Source: JBNLAN01 sp050302175
GTDB taxonomy: Bacteria > Pseudomonadota > Zetaproteobacteria > Mariprofundales > Mariprofundaceae
Assembly: GCA_050302175.1 (NCBI GenBank)
Contig: JBNLAN010000021.1
Span: forward strand, 13,278 to 77,277
Length of the DNA stretch: 64,000 nucleotides
Direction: 5' to 3'
The position numbers were made by a program, and so were the translations under genes. Shown here one piece after another: positions 16,741 through 25,879 of the stretch. The notes beneath the pieces are model-generated. The model saw nothing but the letters and a program-made list of their open reading frames with translations, did not search any database and was not told where the DNA came from. Positions within the stretch are counted from its first letter, which is position 1. Each line of letters begins with the position of its first letter.

Positions 16741-19065
16741 TTATCTCTTGGCGAGTATTGTGTGAAGCAGCTGTGCAATCGTATCGAATTCAAATGGTTT
16801 GGAAATGATCGTGACGCCGTTCCAGCCTTCCGGTGTTTCCGCATCGTCAGTGTGGTGCTGGTTGCTTGCCAGAATCACCGGAAGTTCGCTGTTTGCAGTT
16901 GTTCGGAAGGCCTCTATTAGTTCGGATGCCTCCATGTCCGGCTTGATATCGGAAAAGACCAGGTCTGTTTGGGGGTGTTCTTTTAGTTTGCGCAGGGCAT
17001 CACGGCTATTGGCTGCCTCAATGATGTTGTAATTCAGGCTTTCAAACACTTCGCGGACGGCCTGTCGAATAGCCTTGTTTTCTTCTACCAGTAGAATTGT
17101 CTCTCCCTTCCCCTGGGGAGCCTGCTTTTCCATAGGTTTACTGACGTGGAGCTGCGATGTTTTACTCAGGGGGAGGTAAATTCTGAATGCGGTGCCCTCT
17201 CCGGGAAGACTATCGACTTCGATGGCTCCGCCATGCGTGCTAATCGCACCATCGACAATAGCGAGCCCGAGCCCCACACCTTTACCAACCCCTTTGGTGG
17301 TAAAAAAAGGATCAAATATGCGGTCGAGATGCGCCGGGTGGATGCCGGTTCCATTATCGCGGATGCTGATGCATGCAAACTGCTCGCCTGCGAGCTCGGT
17401 GTGACGGTCGAGAAAGGTACTGTCAGCACCGTAGGGCATTAGTGAAAAATCGATTCTTGGTAACAGAGGGGAGCCATCGATAATGGTATCTTTAGCGTTG
17501 CTGAACAGGATCATCAGAATCTGACGCAGCAGGCCGGCATCCCCATGGATATAAAGCGATTCACTGCAGAGCTCCGTTCTGAGCTCAATATGCTTTGGAA
17601 TCACCTGCCTTGCGGCCTCGATGATTTGCTGAATGAATGGACCGAGTTCAAAAGTTTGCTTGGTTGTCCTTGACTTTCGGGCCACTGTAAGAAGCTTTCG
17701 CACCATCTCTGCAGCGCTGTTTGCGATATTCTCAATGTTTTTGAGTTTCTCCAGCGCCAGAGACTCCTCCTGTATGTGTTGCTGAGTCAGATAGACATTG
17801 CCTTGAATAGCCGCCAGCATATTGTTGAAATCATGAGCGATGCCACCGACCAGGGTGCCGATCATCTCCATTCGTTGCGCCTGAAGTAGCTGAGCCTGCA
17901 GCTGTTTCCGTTCACTGATATCGCGCCATATACAGTAGAGCTGCTGCCTTCCCTCAAGTTCGATTCGGGCCAGTGTTACTTCCACCGGGAAACATGTTCC
18001 GTCTTTTTTTCGGTGCATCCACTCGAAGCGATGCACGCCTATTTGGTGGGCTTGCTCCATCATGTCGTTGGCCTTATCGAACGATTCGCGCCCGTCTGGC
18101 TGGATGTCCGGAGATAGCTTCGACGGATGGGTGGATTGAAGCTCTTCTATGCTGTCGTACCCTAATATGTCGGCGGCAGCCCGATTGCAGAGGATGAAAA
18201 GGTTATTGTCATTAATAATCCAGCAGGGGTCGGGCGAACTCTCAAAAAGGTCGCGAAACCTTGTCTCACTCTGCTTTAGTGCCTGCTCGGCCATTTTGTG
18301 TTCGGTGATGTCGCGAACGGTGCCAATTGAAATCAGCGGATTTCCATGCTCATCAAAGCTGGTTTCACATACTTCATGCACCCACTTTATCGTACCATTC
18401 TTAAGCAACAGGCGGTGCTCAATGTTATAGCCCGTTCGTTTTTTCAGAGAATCGGTATATGCCTGGTTGACGAGCTCGCGGTCATCGGGGTGAACCATTT
18501 CAAGAAAAGCTTCATAAGAGGCATCAAATTTTGTTTGGTCGATGCCAAAAATGGTAAAAATCTCATCTGACCAGTAAAGCGTGCCTGATTTCAGATCAAG
18601 TCGCCAATGTCCAAGTTGTGCGATGCGTTGAGTCTCTTTATACCTGTTTTGGGATTCATGCAGCTCATCTTCGACCTGGTGTTGCTTGGTTATCTCTTCA
18701 TGAATGCCGAGCAGGCCGATTACATTTCCCGCCTCGTCGTGTAGTGGTATTTTGGAGGTTCGGAGCCAGATGGGGGTTCCGTCCGGGGCGGTGCGGGATT
18801 CCTGAATGTTCTGCTTTGGTTTACCTGATTTGATGATGGCGAGATCGTCTTCTCTGTAGTGTTCGGCATGACTTTTCCAGCTCATGTCGAAGTCCGTTTT
18901 ACCAATCACCTCTTGTGTGCTGGCGAAACCACAAATCTTTGCGAATTGCATGTTGCAGCCGAGATGGCGTCCTTCGAGATCTTTCCAGAAAATACCAAGA
19001 GGTGCATTTTCCAGAATATCCTGCAGCAGATTCCGATGGGAGAGCTTACTGCTGGGTTTTGCCAT
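16741..19065 (-). CDS. Soluble three-PAS hybrid histidine kinase
   Basis: A 774-residue protein with no membrane helix. PAS/PAC units lie at about 10-130, 140-255 and 265-385. HisKA follows, with His411 in GGIAHDFNNMLAAI, then HATPase (SNAKD, IRDNGTGIHP, TTKGVGKGVGLGLAI) and a C-terminal receiver with acidic VEEN, Asp in LVFSDIKPD and Lys in ISKPFEF. The layout is common among PAS-rich hybrid kinases and no ligand can be assigned. AGGAG lies 11 nt before the ATG. Its stop directly abuts the hypF stop, with no room for a terminator between the convergent genes. Confidence 0.92.
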   Translation of the reverse strand: MAKPSSKLSHRNLLQDILENAPLGIFWKDLEGRHLGCNMQFAKICGFASTQEVIGKTDFDMSWKSHAEHYREDDLAIIKSGKPKQNIQESRTAPDGTPIWLRTSKIPLHDEAGNVIGLLGIHEEITKQHQVEDELHESQNRYKETQRIAQLGHWRLDLKSGTLYWSDEIFTIFGIDQTKFDASYEAFLEMVHPDDRELVNQAYTDSLKKRTGYNIEHRLLLKNGTIKWVHEVCETSFDEHGNPLISIGTVRDITEHKMAEQALKQSETRFRDLFESSPDPCWIINDNNLFILCNRAAADILGYDSIEELQSTHPSKLSPDIQPDGRESFDKANDMMEQAHQIGVHRFEWMHRKKDGTCFPVEVTLARIELEGRQQLYCIWRDISERKQLQAQLLQAQRMEMIGTLVGGIAHDFNNMLAAIQGNVYLTQQHIQEESLALEKLKNIENIANSAAEMVRKLLTVARKSRTTKQTFELGPFIQQIIEAARQVIPKHIELRTELCSESLYIHGDAGLLRQILMILFSNAKDTIIDGSPLLPRIDFSLMPYGADSTFLDRHTELAGEQFACISIRDNGTGIHPAHLDRIFDPFFTTKGVGKGVGLGLAIVDGAISTHGGAIEVDSLPGEGTAFRIYLPLSKTSQLHVSKPMEKQAPQGKGETILLVEENKAIRQAVREVFESLNYNIIEAANSRDALRKLKEHPQTDLVFSDIKPDMEASELIEAFRTTANSELPVILASNQHHTDDAETPEGWNGVTIISKPFEFDTIAQLLHTILAKR

Positions 19066-19216
19066 AAGCCATTTTTCTCCTTGCGATACGGTCAGAGTGT
19101 TTATGAAAGTCTCACAATATATTGCTTGATGCTAAGTATCATAGACAAAAATAATGGCGTGTGCTCCTTCAGAATTCGGGAGTTTGTGGAATAGCATTCT
19201 CGAAAGACTTGTGGTG

Positions 19217-19250
19217 AAATAAAAAGGGCTCGCATTGCTGCGAGCCCTTT
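19217..19250 (-). terminator. Terminator of the initiator tRNA gene
   Basis: On the minus strand a 12-bp stem AAAGGGCTCGCA/TGCGAGCCCTTT with a 4-nt loop is followed by a T-rich tail (TTATTT). It starts six bases after the tRNA 3' end. Confidence 0.92.
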
Positions 19251-19255
19251 ATGTT

Positions 19256-19330
<75 letters not shown>

Positions 19331-19346
19331 TCACGAAGTGCGCCGA

Positions 19347-19374
19347 ACTATAGGGGCGGGTCTTGGCATGTCAA
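19347..19374 (-). promoter_or_regulatory. Sigma-70 promoter of tRNA-fMet
   Basis: On the minus strand a perfect -35 TTGACA (19369-19374) and a -10 TATAGT (19347-19352) are separated by 16 bp, 17 nt ahead of the tRNA. A GC-rich discriminator follows (TCGGCGC), typical of stringently controlled stable-RNA promoters. Confidence 0.88.
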
Positions 19375-19421
19375 GGCCAGTTGGCCTCTGCAAAGGCCAT
19401 CGATTAATGGCAAATAAATGT

Positions 19422-19450
19422 TTGCATGGGGCAGGGGTGATCGCTATATT
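19422..19450 (+). promoter_or_regulatory. Sigma-70 promoter of rpsO-pnp
   Basis: -35 TTGCAT (19422-19427), a 17-bp spacer and -10 TATATT (19445-19450) lie 44 nt upstream of the rpsO ATG, divergent from the tRNA promoter. Confidence 0.82.
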
Positions 19451-19494
19451 GCGCGCCACTTTAACGAAGAAAATTATTAGAGGAAGCAAGATAC

Positions 19495-19767
19495 ATGGCT
19501 TTAGCTCTGGAAAAGAAGAACGAAATTATCGAGAAGTTTGCAACACACGAGGGCGACACCGGTTCCCCTGAAGTGCAGGTTGCGCTGCTGACCGAGCGTA
19601 TCAACACGCTGTCTGGCGACCACTTCTCCGAACACAAAAAAGATCACCACTCACGTCGTGGCCTGCTGAAAATGGTAGGTACGCGCCGTAATCTGCTGAA
19701 GTACCTGAAGAACAAGGATTTCGGTCGTTACCGTAACCTGATCGAGCGTCTGGGGCTTCGCCGCTAA
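19495..19767 (+). CDS. rpsO: 30S ribosomal protein S15
   Basis: A 90-residue primary 16S rRNA-binding protein that bridges to the 50S subunit. FATHEGDTGSPEVQVALLTERI, HKKDHHSRRGLLKMVGTRRNLL and the C-terminal YRNLIERLGLRR are the standard S15 sequence. AGAGGA precedes the ATG. It is followed by a terminator and then pnp, the classic order in proteobacteria. Confidence 0.99.
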   Translation: MALALEKKNEIIEKFATHEGDTGSPEVQVALLTERINTLSGDHFSEHKKDHHSRRGLLKMVGTRRNLLKYLKNKDFGRYRNLIERLGLRR

Positions 19768-19779
19768 CGTTTCTAAAGG

Positions 19780-19808
19780 AGGCGGCCCTGTAAAGGGTCG
19801 CCTTTTTT
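19780..19808 (+). terminator. Terminator/attenuator between rpsO and pnp
   Basis: Stem AGGCGGCCC/GGGTCGCCT (9 bp, one G-U pair) with a 6-nt loop runs into six T. It lies 12 nt after rpsO. In E. coli a similar element lets part of transcription read into pnp. Confidence 0.88.
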
Positions 19809-19878
19809 GTTTCACCATATCTGTTCTATTTATCCTGATTTCCGAAGCCATGTATCTGCGAAAAAAAGGATAAAATAT

Positions 19879-21993
19879 ATGTTTAATATCAAAACAACCA
19901 AAGCGACCATAGGCGGTCGCGAAGCAAGCTTTGAAACAGGTCGCATTGCCCGTCAGGCAGGCGGTTCTGTGATGGCCCGCTACGGCGACGTCATCGTTCA
20001 CGTGGCTGCAACGGCTGCCAAAACCCCAATGCAGGGTGTCGATTTCCTGCCGCTGACGGTTCACTATCAGGAGAAGACCTATGCCGCAGGGCGTTTTCTC
20101 GGTGGCTTCTTCAAGCGTGAGGGTCGTCCTTCCGAGAAAGAGACGCTGACATCGCGCCTGATCGACCGTCCGATCCGTCCACTGTTCCCGAAAGGCTATT
20201 TCCACGAGACACAGGTGATCGCCACCGTGGTTTCTGCCGATGAAGATAACAACCCGGATATCGTCGCGATTAACGGTACTTCTGCTGCACTGGCCATCTC
20301 CGATGCGCCGTTCGCGGAAGCCATTGCAGCTTCGCGTGTCGGTTTCATCAATGGTGAGTATGTACTCAACCCGACCTACGCTCAGATGGAAGAGTCCGAG
20401 CTGGATCTGGTGGTTGCCGGTACGCGCGATGCAGTGCTGATGATTGAATCCGAAGCCAAAGAGCTCTCGGAAGAGCAGATGATCGATGCCATCATCTTCG
20501 GTCAGGAAGGTTATCAGCCTGTACTGGATGCGATTGAAGAGCTAGTGAAGATTGCCGGTAAAGAGAAGATGACTGTCGAGGTTGCCGGAAGCGCTGATGC
20601 AGTCAAGAATGCAGTGAAGACGGCCTTTGAAGCCGATGTTCGCGCAGCGTATGCCATTAAGGATAAGTCTGAGCGTGCTGCGAAGATCGAGGCATTTCGT
20701 CTGGCAGCACAGGAAAAACTGGCTGGTACGGAAGAAAATCCAGCTGAGTTTTCCTCCAACGATGTCTCTTCGGCCCTGAAGAGCCTGGAGAAGGAAGTGG
20801 TGCGTCGTTCCATCATCGACGGCAATCCGCGCATCGACGGTCGCTCAACAAAGGATGTGCGCGCTATCGATTGTCAGGTTGGCGTACTGCCGCGCACCCA
20901 CGGTTCGGCGCTGTTCACTCGCGGTGAAACGCAGGCGCTGGTTAGCATCACCCTTGGCACCGAATCCGATATGCAGATGACCGAATCTCTGGAAGGTGTA
21001 GCGAAACAGCGTTTCATGCTGCACTACAACTTCCCGCCATACTCTGTAGGTGAAGCGCGTCGCTACGGCCCTCCGGGACGTCGCGAGATCGGCCATGGCC
21101 GTCTGGCCCGCCGTGGTGTTGAGGCGGTGTTACCGTCGATGGAAGAGTTCGGTTACGCCATTCGTGCAGTATCCGAGATTACCGAATCCAACGGTTCATC
21201 TTCAATGGCCTCTGTTTGCGGTACTTCGCTGGCGCTGATGGATGCCGGTGTGCCGACCAAGGCTCCTGTTGCCGGTATCGCCATGGGCCTGATCCTCGAA
21301 AAGGACGGCTATGCGGTGCTTTCGGATATCCTGGGTGATGAAGATCATCTGGGCGATATGGACTTTAAGGTGGCCGGAACGAGCGAAGGCGTGACCACGC
21401 TGCAGCTCGATATCAAGATCGGCGGCCTGACCCGTGACATCATGAAGGAGGCACTGGCGCAGGCGAATGCCGGCCGCATGCACATTCTTGGCGAGATGGC
21501 CAAGTGCATGACCAAGGCACGCGACTCCATTGCAGATCATGCTCCAAGAATGTTCACCATGAAGGTGAAAGCGGACAAGATTCGCGAAGTGATCGGTGCC
21601 GGCGGTAAAGTGATCCGTGGTATTGTTGAAGAGACCGGCGCCAAGATCGATATTGCCGATGACGGTACTATCACCATCTTTGCGGTAACCGGCGATGCCG
21701 GTGAAGCAGCCAAGAAGATGATTAATGACATCGTGGCTGAAGTGGAAGTCGGCAAGGTCTATGAAGGCAAAGTTGTGAAACTGATGGACTTTGGGGCCTT
21801 TGTCCGCATCGTCGGTAATACCGATGGCCTGGTTCATATCTCGCAGATTGCTCCGCATCGCGTCGAGAAGGTTTCGGATGAACTCTCCGAAGGCCAGACC
21901 GTGCGCGTGAAGGTGCTCGATGTGGATAACAACGGCCGCATTCGCCTGTCGATGAAAGCACTGATGGAAGAAGAGGCGAAAGCCGATGCCTGA
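19879..21993 (+). CDS. pnp: Polyribonucleotide nucleotidyltransferase (PNPase)
   Basis: A 3'-5' phosphorolytic exoribonuclease of RNA decay. The 704-residue product has two RNase PH domains (GRIARQAGGSVMARYGDVIVH early; PRTHGSALFTRGETQAL in the second core), the FFKREGRPSEKETLTSRLIDR loop, a KH domain with IGAGGKVIRGI and a C-terminal S1 domain with GKVVKLMDFGAFV. The ATG at 19879 has AAGGA upstream; the open frame further 5' covers the terminator. It ends in an S1 domain directly, with only a short tail. Confidence 0.99.
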   Translation: MFNIKTTKATIGGREASFETGRIARQAGGSVMARYGDVIVHVAATAAKTPMQGVDFLPLTVHYQEKTYAAGRFLGGFFKREGRPSEKETLTSRLIDRPIRPLFPKGYFHETQVIATVVSADEDNNPDIVAINGTSAALAISDAPFAEAIAASRVGFINGEYVLNPTYAQMEESELDLVVAGTRDAVLMIESEAKELSEEQMIDAIIFGQEGYQPVLDAIEELVKIAGKEKMTVEVAGSADAVKNAVKTAFEADVRAAYAIKDKSERAAKIEAFRLAAQEKLAGTEENPAEFSSNDVSSALKSLEKEVVRRSIIDGNPRIDGRSTKDVRAIDCQVGVLPRTHGSALFTRGETQALVSITLGTESDMQMTESLEGVAKQRFMLHYNFPPYSVGEARRYGPPGRREIGHGRLARRGVEAVLPSMEEFGYAIRAVSEITESNGSSSMASVCGTSLALMDAGVPTKAPVAGIAMGLILEKDGYAVLSDILGDEDHLGDMDFKVAGTSEGVTTLQLDIKIGGLTRDIMKEALAQANAGRMHILGEMAKCMTKARDSIADHAPRMFTMKVKADKIREVIGAGGKVIRGIVEETGAKIDIADDGTITIFAVTGDAGEAAKKMINDIVAEVEVGKVYEGKVVKLMDFGAFVRIVGNTDGLVHISQIAPHRVEKVSDELSEGQTVRVKVLDVDNNGRIRLSMKALMEEEAKADA

Positions 21994-22015
21994 TCGCATG
22001 ATGAACCGTTGTTGT

Positions 22016-22038
22016 GGTACCTTGCCTAGCTAGGTACC
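22016..22038 (+). repeat. Small inverted repeat in the pnp 3' region
   Basis: GGTACCT (22016-22022) and AGGTACC (22032-22038) can form a 7-bp hairpin whose loop holds CTAGCTAG-like sequence. It lies between the pnp stop and its terminator. It may stabilise or mark the transcript end; function unknown. Confidence 0.5.
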
Positions 22039-22067
22039 CGGGTTCGTTGCGATTGGTTGAATGATGC

Positions 22068-22101
22068 AAGGAGGCGGGTTGATCCCGCCTCCTTTTTTTT
22101 T
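22068..22101 (+). terminator. Rho-independent terminator of pnp
   Basis: A perfect 11-bp stem AAGGAGGCGGG/CCCGCCTCCTT with a 5-nt loop is followed by an unbroken run of T to 22101. Confidence 0.96.
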
Positions 22102-22137
22102 GGATGATTCATTTTGGAATAAGGAAAGAGTGCTTAC

Positions 22138-23391
22138 ATGAAGTCAGCTCATATCGAGGAAACACAGATTCACGAAGGCCCACTGGTGCTGACGCGCCGC
22201 ATGCCGGCTGCGCAGACGGTGGCGATCGGCTTCTTTGTCGGTGTAGGTAGTCGCGACGAAGTCCCTCAGCAGGCGGGGATTGCGCATGCGCTGGAGCACA
22301 TGCTGTTCAAAGGAACAAGCCAGCGGGATGTTCATGAGCTGGGGGATCTGCTCGATACGCTGGGAGGCAACGCCAATGCATTCACCTCAAGAGAGCGCAC
22401 CTGTTTCCATATGCATGTGCTGCACGAGGATTGGCAACAGGCGCTTGAATTGCTGGCCGAGATGATGCTGGAGGCGACGATTCCGGAGGAGGAGTGGCAG
22501 CGCGAGCGTGAGGTGATCTTCTCGGAGATGGCCATGGTTGAAGACTCTCCGGATGAGTGGGCTTTCGACCAGCATATGCAGGCGCTGTTCGCCAGACAGG
22601 CACTGGGCCGGCCGACACTTGGCAGTGTAGATGCTCTGAAAGGGCTATCCAGTGACGATCTGAGGAGCTATCTCGCGAGCTTCTATCGACCGCCTCGATT
22701 GCTGGTAGCGGCGGCAGGGCGTGTCGAGCATCAGGAGATTGTAGATGCATTGCAGGCGCTCTCCTGGCCGTCCGTGGCAGGGGAGATGCAGGCGAGAAAG
22801 CAAGCCGAGCGGCACTCCGGATTGCAGCTGCTACCGCGCGATCTCGAGCAGGCGCACCTGATTATGAGCTACCCTGGCACAAAGGCGGGCTCAGAAGATC
22901 GGCCAGAGGCATGGCTCGCCAATCATATTCTGGGTGGCAGTATGAGCTCGCGCCTGTTTCGTGAGGTGCGGGAGAAGCGGGGATTGGCTTACCATGTCGG
23001 CTCGAATCTCTCGACGCTGACCGATACGGGGTTTCTGAGCATCACCTGCGGAACCGATCCACAGCGTCTGCATGTGTGTGCCTCGGTGATCCGACAGTGC
23101 ATCGAGGAGTTTGCGCGCCACATTGGCGAGGAGGAGCTTGCGCGCGCCAAGCGCCAACTGGAGGTGCAGCTGCGTATGGGTGTGGATTCGGTCGAGGGGC
23201 AGATGCTCTATCTCGGCGGCAGACTGGACGAAGAGGTGTTACTCTCGCACAGTGAGTGGGTGCAACAGATCGTGGCGGTGGAATGCCCGACTCTGCAGGC
23301 ATGGGTGGAGCGGCAGCTTGCCGATACCCCGCTGGTGACACTGTGCGGAAACGGTAAGGTTATCGAGGGTGTGGCCGACCAATTTCAATGA
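22138..23391 (+). CDS. M16-family zinc peptidase (processing-protease-like)
   Basis: 417 residues with the inverted zinc motif HxxEH in HALEHMLFKGT (about 50-54) and the downstream Glu in REREVIFSEMAMVED. The C-terminal non-catalytic half has ILGGSMSSRLFREVREKRGLAYHV, the R/Y signature of M16B proteins related to mitochondrial processing peptidase and Bacillus MlpA. There is no signal peptide, so it is cytoplasmic. Substrates are unknown. It often follows pnp in bacteria, as here. Confidence 0.93.
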   Translation: MKSAHIEETQIHEGPLVLTRRMPAAQTVAIGFFVGVGSRDEVPQQAGIAHALEHMLFKGTSQRDVHELGDLLDTLGGNANAFTSRERTCFHMHVLHEDWQQALELLAEMMLEATIPEEEWQREREVIFSEMAMVEDSPDEWAFDQHMQALFARQALGRPTLGSVDALKGLSSDDLRSYLASFYRPPRLLVAAAGRVEHQEIVDALQALSWPSVAGEMQARKQAERHSGLQLLPRDLEQAHLIMSYPGTKAGSEDRPEAWLANHILGGSMSSRLFREVREKRGLAYHVGSNLSTLTDTGFLSITCGTDPQRLHVCASVIRQCIEEFARHIGEEELARAKRQLEVQLRMGVDSVEGQMLYLGGRLDEEVLLSHSEWVQQIVAVECPTLQAWVERQLADTPLVTLCGNGKVIEGVADQFQ

Positions 23392-23416
23392 TGATGGACC
23401 AAGGCAGGAGAGTTTG

Positions 23417-24160
23417 ATGTTTAAATCGATGCGTGAAGACATTCAGGCGACTTTCGCAAGGGACCCGGCAGCCCGTTCGGTGCTGGAAGTACTGACCTGC
23501 TACCCGGGGCTGCACGCCATTTGGATGCATCGTCTGGCACACTGGTTCTGGCAGCTCAGGCTTTACTGGCTGGGCCGAATGGTCTCGCACATTGCCCGCT
23601 GGCTGACCGGTATCGAGATACACCCGGGCGCGACCATCGGTCGCCGCTTTTTCATCGACCACGGTATGGGCGTGGTGATTGGTGAGACCACCGAGATTGG
23701 CGATGACGTGACGCTCTATCATGGCGTGACACTTGGCGGTACCACCTGGGAGAAGGCCAAGCGCCACCCGACGCTTGGTAATGGTGTAATTGTGGGTGCG
23801 GGCGCCAAAGTGCTGGGTCCGATCACGGTGGGTGAGCAGTCCCGTATCGGCTCCAACTCTGTGATACTAAAGGATGTGCCGGCTCACTCCACTGTGGTGG
23901 GTATTCCGGGGACCGTGGTAGGGACCACCGAATCGCTGGTGCAGGATGGCAAGATCAATCTTGATCACCACCTGATGCCCAACCCGGTGGCCGAGGCGCT
24001 CAAACATGTGTTGCAACTGGTCGACGATGTGAATACGCGGGTGGATCGCCTGCATCCTGAGGCTGCCAAGAGCCGTGCCAAGGCCGACAAGACCTTGAAC
24101 GAGGAGATGCGCAAGGAGCATGAGAAACTCGAGCGCTTCATTGGCGGAGAAGGCATTTAG
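23417..24160 (+). CDS. cysE: Serine O-acetyltransferase
   Basis: It makes O-acetylserine for cysteine synthesis. The 247-residue product has the N-terminal SATase helices, then a left-handed beta-helix with hexapeptide repeats (IEIHPGATIGRRFFIDHG, GVVIGETTEIGDDVTLYHGVTLGG) and the active-site His in HPTLGNGVIVGAGAKVLG. The C-terminal extension is charged and longer than in short EpsC forms. GGCAGGAG precedes the ATG at 23417. It sits just before iscR and the desulfurase, supplying cysteine as the sulfur donor. Confidence 0.96.
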   Translation: MFKSMREDIQATFARDPAARSVLEVLTCYPGLHAIWMHRLAHWFWQLRLYWLGRMVSHIARWLTGIEIHPGATIGRRFFIDHGMGVVIGETTEIGDDVTLYHGVTLGGTTWEKAKRHPTLGNGVIVGAGAKVLGPITVGEQSRIGSNSVILKDVPAHSTVVGIPGTVVGTTESLVQDGKINLDHHLMPNPVAEALKHVLQLVDDVNTRVDRLHPEAAKSRAKADKTLNEEMRKEHEKLERFIGGEGI

Positions 24161-24176
24161 GCTCCGGCCAAAGTCA

Positions 24177-24208
24177 ATACTTGACCGAAACAGTCAGGAA
24201 TATACCAT
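24177..24208 (+). promoter_or_regulatory. IscR type-1-like operator over the iscR promoter
   Basis: ATACTTGACC, GAAA, then CAGTCAGG-AATAT matches nearly every position of the E. coli type-1 IscR consensus (ATASYYGACTR-www-YAGTCRRSTAT), with two extra bases near the right end. It covers a -35 TTGACC (24181-24186) and runs into a -10 TACCAT (24203-24208). This suggests autorepression by Fe-S-loaded IscR. Confidence 0.78.
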
Positions 24209-24253
24209 TCGGCCCAATGTGGTTATGCCGCCATTGCGGCACAGGGGGTTGTT

Positions 24254-24751
24254 ATGCGACTGACAAGCAAGGGCCGTTATGCAGTATCGGCGATGGTTGA
24301 TCTCAATTTTCACAAGGAGGATGGGCCGGTCACGCTGGCAGCAATCTCCGAACGCCAGTTTATTTCGCTCTCCTACCTTGAGCAGCTCTTCCGCCGTCTG
24401 CGTGAAGCCGGACTGGTTAATTCGGTGCGCGGGCCGGGCGGTGGCTACCTGCTGAGCCGTGCGGCCAGCGAAATCACGGTCGCTGAGGTGATTCGTGCCG
24501 TGAATGAGCCCATTCGCACTACTTTATGCGTAAATGCCATGCGCGGTTGCCATCGTGGTAGCCGTTGCGACACCCATAAACTTTGGGAGGCGTTAGGACA
24601 CCATATCTATCGCTTTCTTGATGTGGTGACCATTGAGGATGTTTGCAGCAAGGATATCAGGCTTGATGAGATCGAACTGGCCCCGGTAGAGGATTATCCG
24701 CCTACCGAACTTATAGGCACAGAGGAACAGGTTGCTTCACCGGTATATTGA
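24254..24751 (+). CDS. iscR: Fe-S cluster-responsive Rrf2 regulator IscR
   Basis: A 165-residue Rrf2-family winged-helix repressor that senses [2Fe-2S] status. It begins MRLTSKGRYAVSAMVDL, with the recognition helix in ISLSYLEQLFRRL and wing RGPGGGYLL. Cluster ligands C-x5-C-x5-C-x2-H are visible in CVNAMRGCHRGSRCDTH. An IscR-like operator lies upstream. Its 3' end overlaps the next gene by 20 nt. Confidence 0.96.
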   Translation: MRLTSKGRYAVSAMVDLNFHKEDGPVTLAAISERQFISLSYLEQLFRRLREAGLVNSVRGPGGGYLLSRAASEITVAEVIRAVNEPIRTTLCVNAMRGCHRGSRCDTHKLWEALGHHIYRFLDVVTIEDVCSKDIRLDEIELAPVEDYPPTELIGTEEQVASPVY

Positions 24752-25868
24752 TCACAATTCGACCTCTCCTACGTTGTCGGAGGTGGTTCAGACTGTGGCG
24801 CAAATCGCCGGGCAAGTGCCCGGTAATCCCTCCAGCCTGCATTGGGCGGGCAGGGCGGCGCGACGTGTGGTGGACGATGCGCGCGATGCGCTGGCGGCTG
24901 CTGCTGGCGTTGAACCCGGTTCAGTCGTATTCACCTCTGGCGGCACGGAGGCGAACAATATCGCCATTTTCGGCTGGGCATCACAATTTTCAGAGCCCGG
25001 ACGAATCGTCACGTCTGCGATCGAGCACCCATCCATTCTGAAGCCTTTACAGCGTTTAGAAGCGCAGGGGTGGGAAGTGATTCGTGTTCGCCCGAAAGCT
25101 GATGGCGTGGTTGATGCGGCGGCTATAATTGATGTGATGAATGAGAAAACAGAGCTGATCTGCCTGATGGCTGCCAATAACGAGACAGGTGCAGTACAGC
25201 CCGTACAGCAAGTCGCGGAAGCTTGTCGAGAACGCAAGGTGGCGTTGCTGGTTGATGCGGTGCAGTCGTTTGGCAAGACATCGCTCAATCTCGGCGAGCT
25301 TGGTGCGGATTTCATCTCCCTCTCGGCGCATAAGATTGGTGGGCCGAAAGGTGTGGGAGCTTTGCTGGTGCGCCGTGGCATCAAGATACCGGAGTTGTCC
25401 ACGGGTGGAGGGCAGGAGCGAGGACGACGTTCCGGCACCGAGAATGTGCCGGGAATTGCTGGTTTTGCAACAGCCTTGGGAAAAATTGATTTTGAGGCTT
25501 TGCGCGGTGTGCGCGATCATTTCGAACGTATTTTGAAAGAGGCGATTCCAGAGGTGCAGGTGTTCTCGGAGAATGTAGAACGGCTTGGCAATACCAGTAT
25601 GTTCGGCGTGCCCGGTATGGATGGAGAAACCCTACTCATGCAGCTCGATCTCGCCGGTTTCGCCGTGGCCTCGGGCTCGGCCTGCTCTTCGGGCAAGCGC
25701 GATGCATCGCATGTACTGCTGGCAATGGGTGTATCGAAAAGCCTGGCCCGCGGCAGCGTGCGCGCAAGTTTCGGCCCGGGCAATACGCTCGAAGATGCTG
25801 AGGCGCTGGTGGAGGAGCTGGCGAAAGTGCGAGGCCGCCTGCGGGCAATGGCTGGTGTGGCGGCATAA
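24732..25868 (+). CDS. iscS: Cysteine desulfurase (IscS/NifS family)
   Basis: A PLP enzyme that takes sulfur from cysteine for Fe-S clusters. The 378-residue product starts YIDHNSTSPT, shows GGTEANN, the PLP-lysine in SLSAHKIGGPKG (about residue 200) and the catalytic Cys loop GSACSSGKRDASHVL (about 320), the long-loop IscS/NifS type. Translation starts at TTG 24732 inside the iscR end with AGAGGA in front. The C-terminus is shorter than E. coli IscS (404), nearer to NifS-like forms. No scaffold gene iscU follows. Confidence 0.92.
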   Translation: MLHRYIDHNSTSPTLSEVVQTVAQIAGQVPGNPSSLHWAGRAARRVVDDARDALAAAAGVEPGSVVFTSGGTEANNIAIFGWASQFSEPGRIVTSAIEHPSILKPLQRLEAQGWEVIRVRPKADGVVDAAAIIDVMNEKTELICLMAANNETGAVQPVQQVAEACRERKVALLVDAVQSFGKTSLNLGELGADFISLSAHKIGGPKGVGALLVRRGIKIPELSTGGGQERGRRSGTENVPGIAGFATALGKIDFEALRGVRDHFERILKEAIPEVQVFSENVERLGNTSMFGVPGMDGETLLMQLDLAGFAVASGSACSSGKRDASHVLLAMGVSKSLARGSVRASFGPGNTLEDAEALVEELAKVRGRLRAMAGVAA

Positions 25869-25879
25869 GAGGTATGAAG

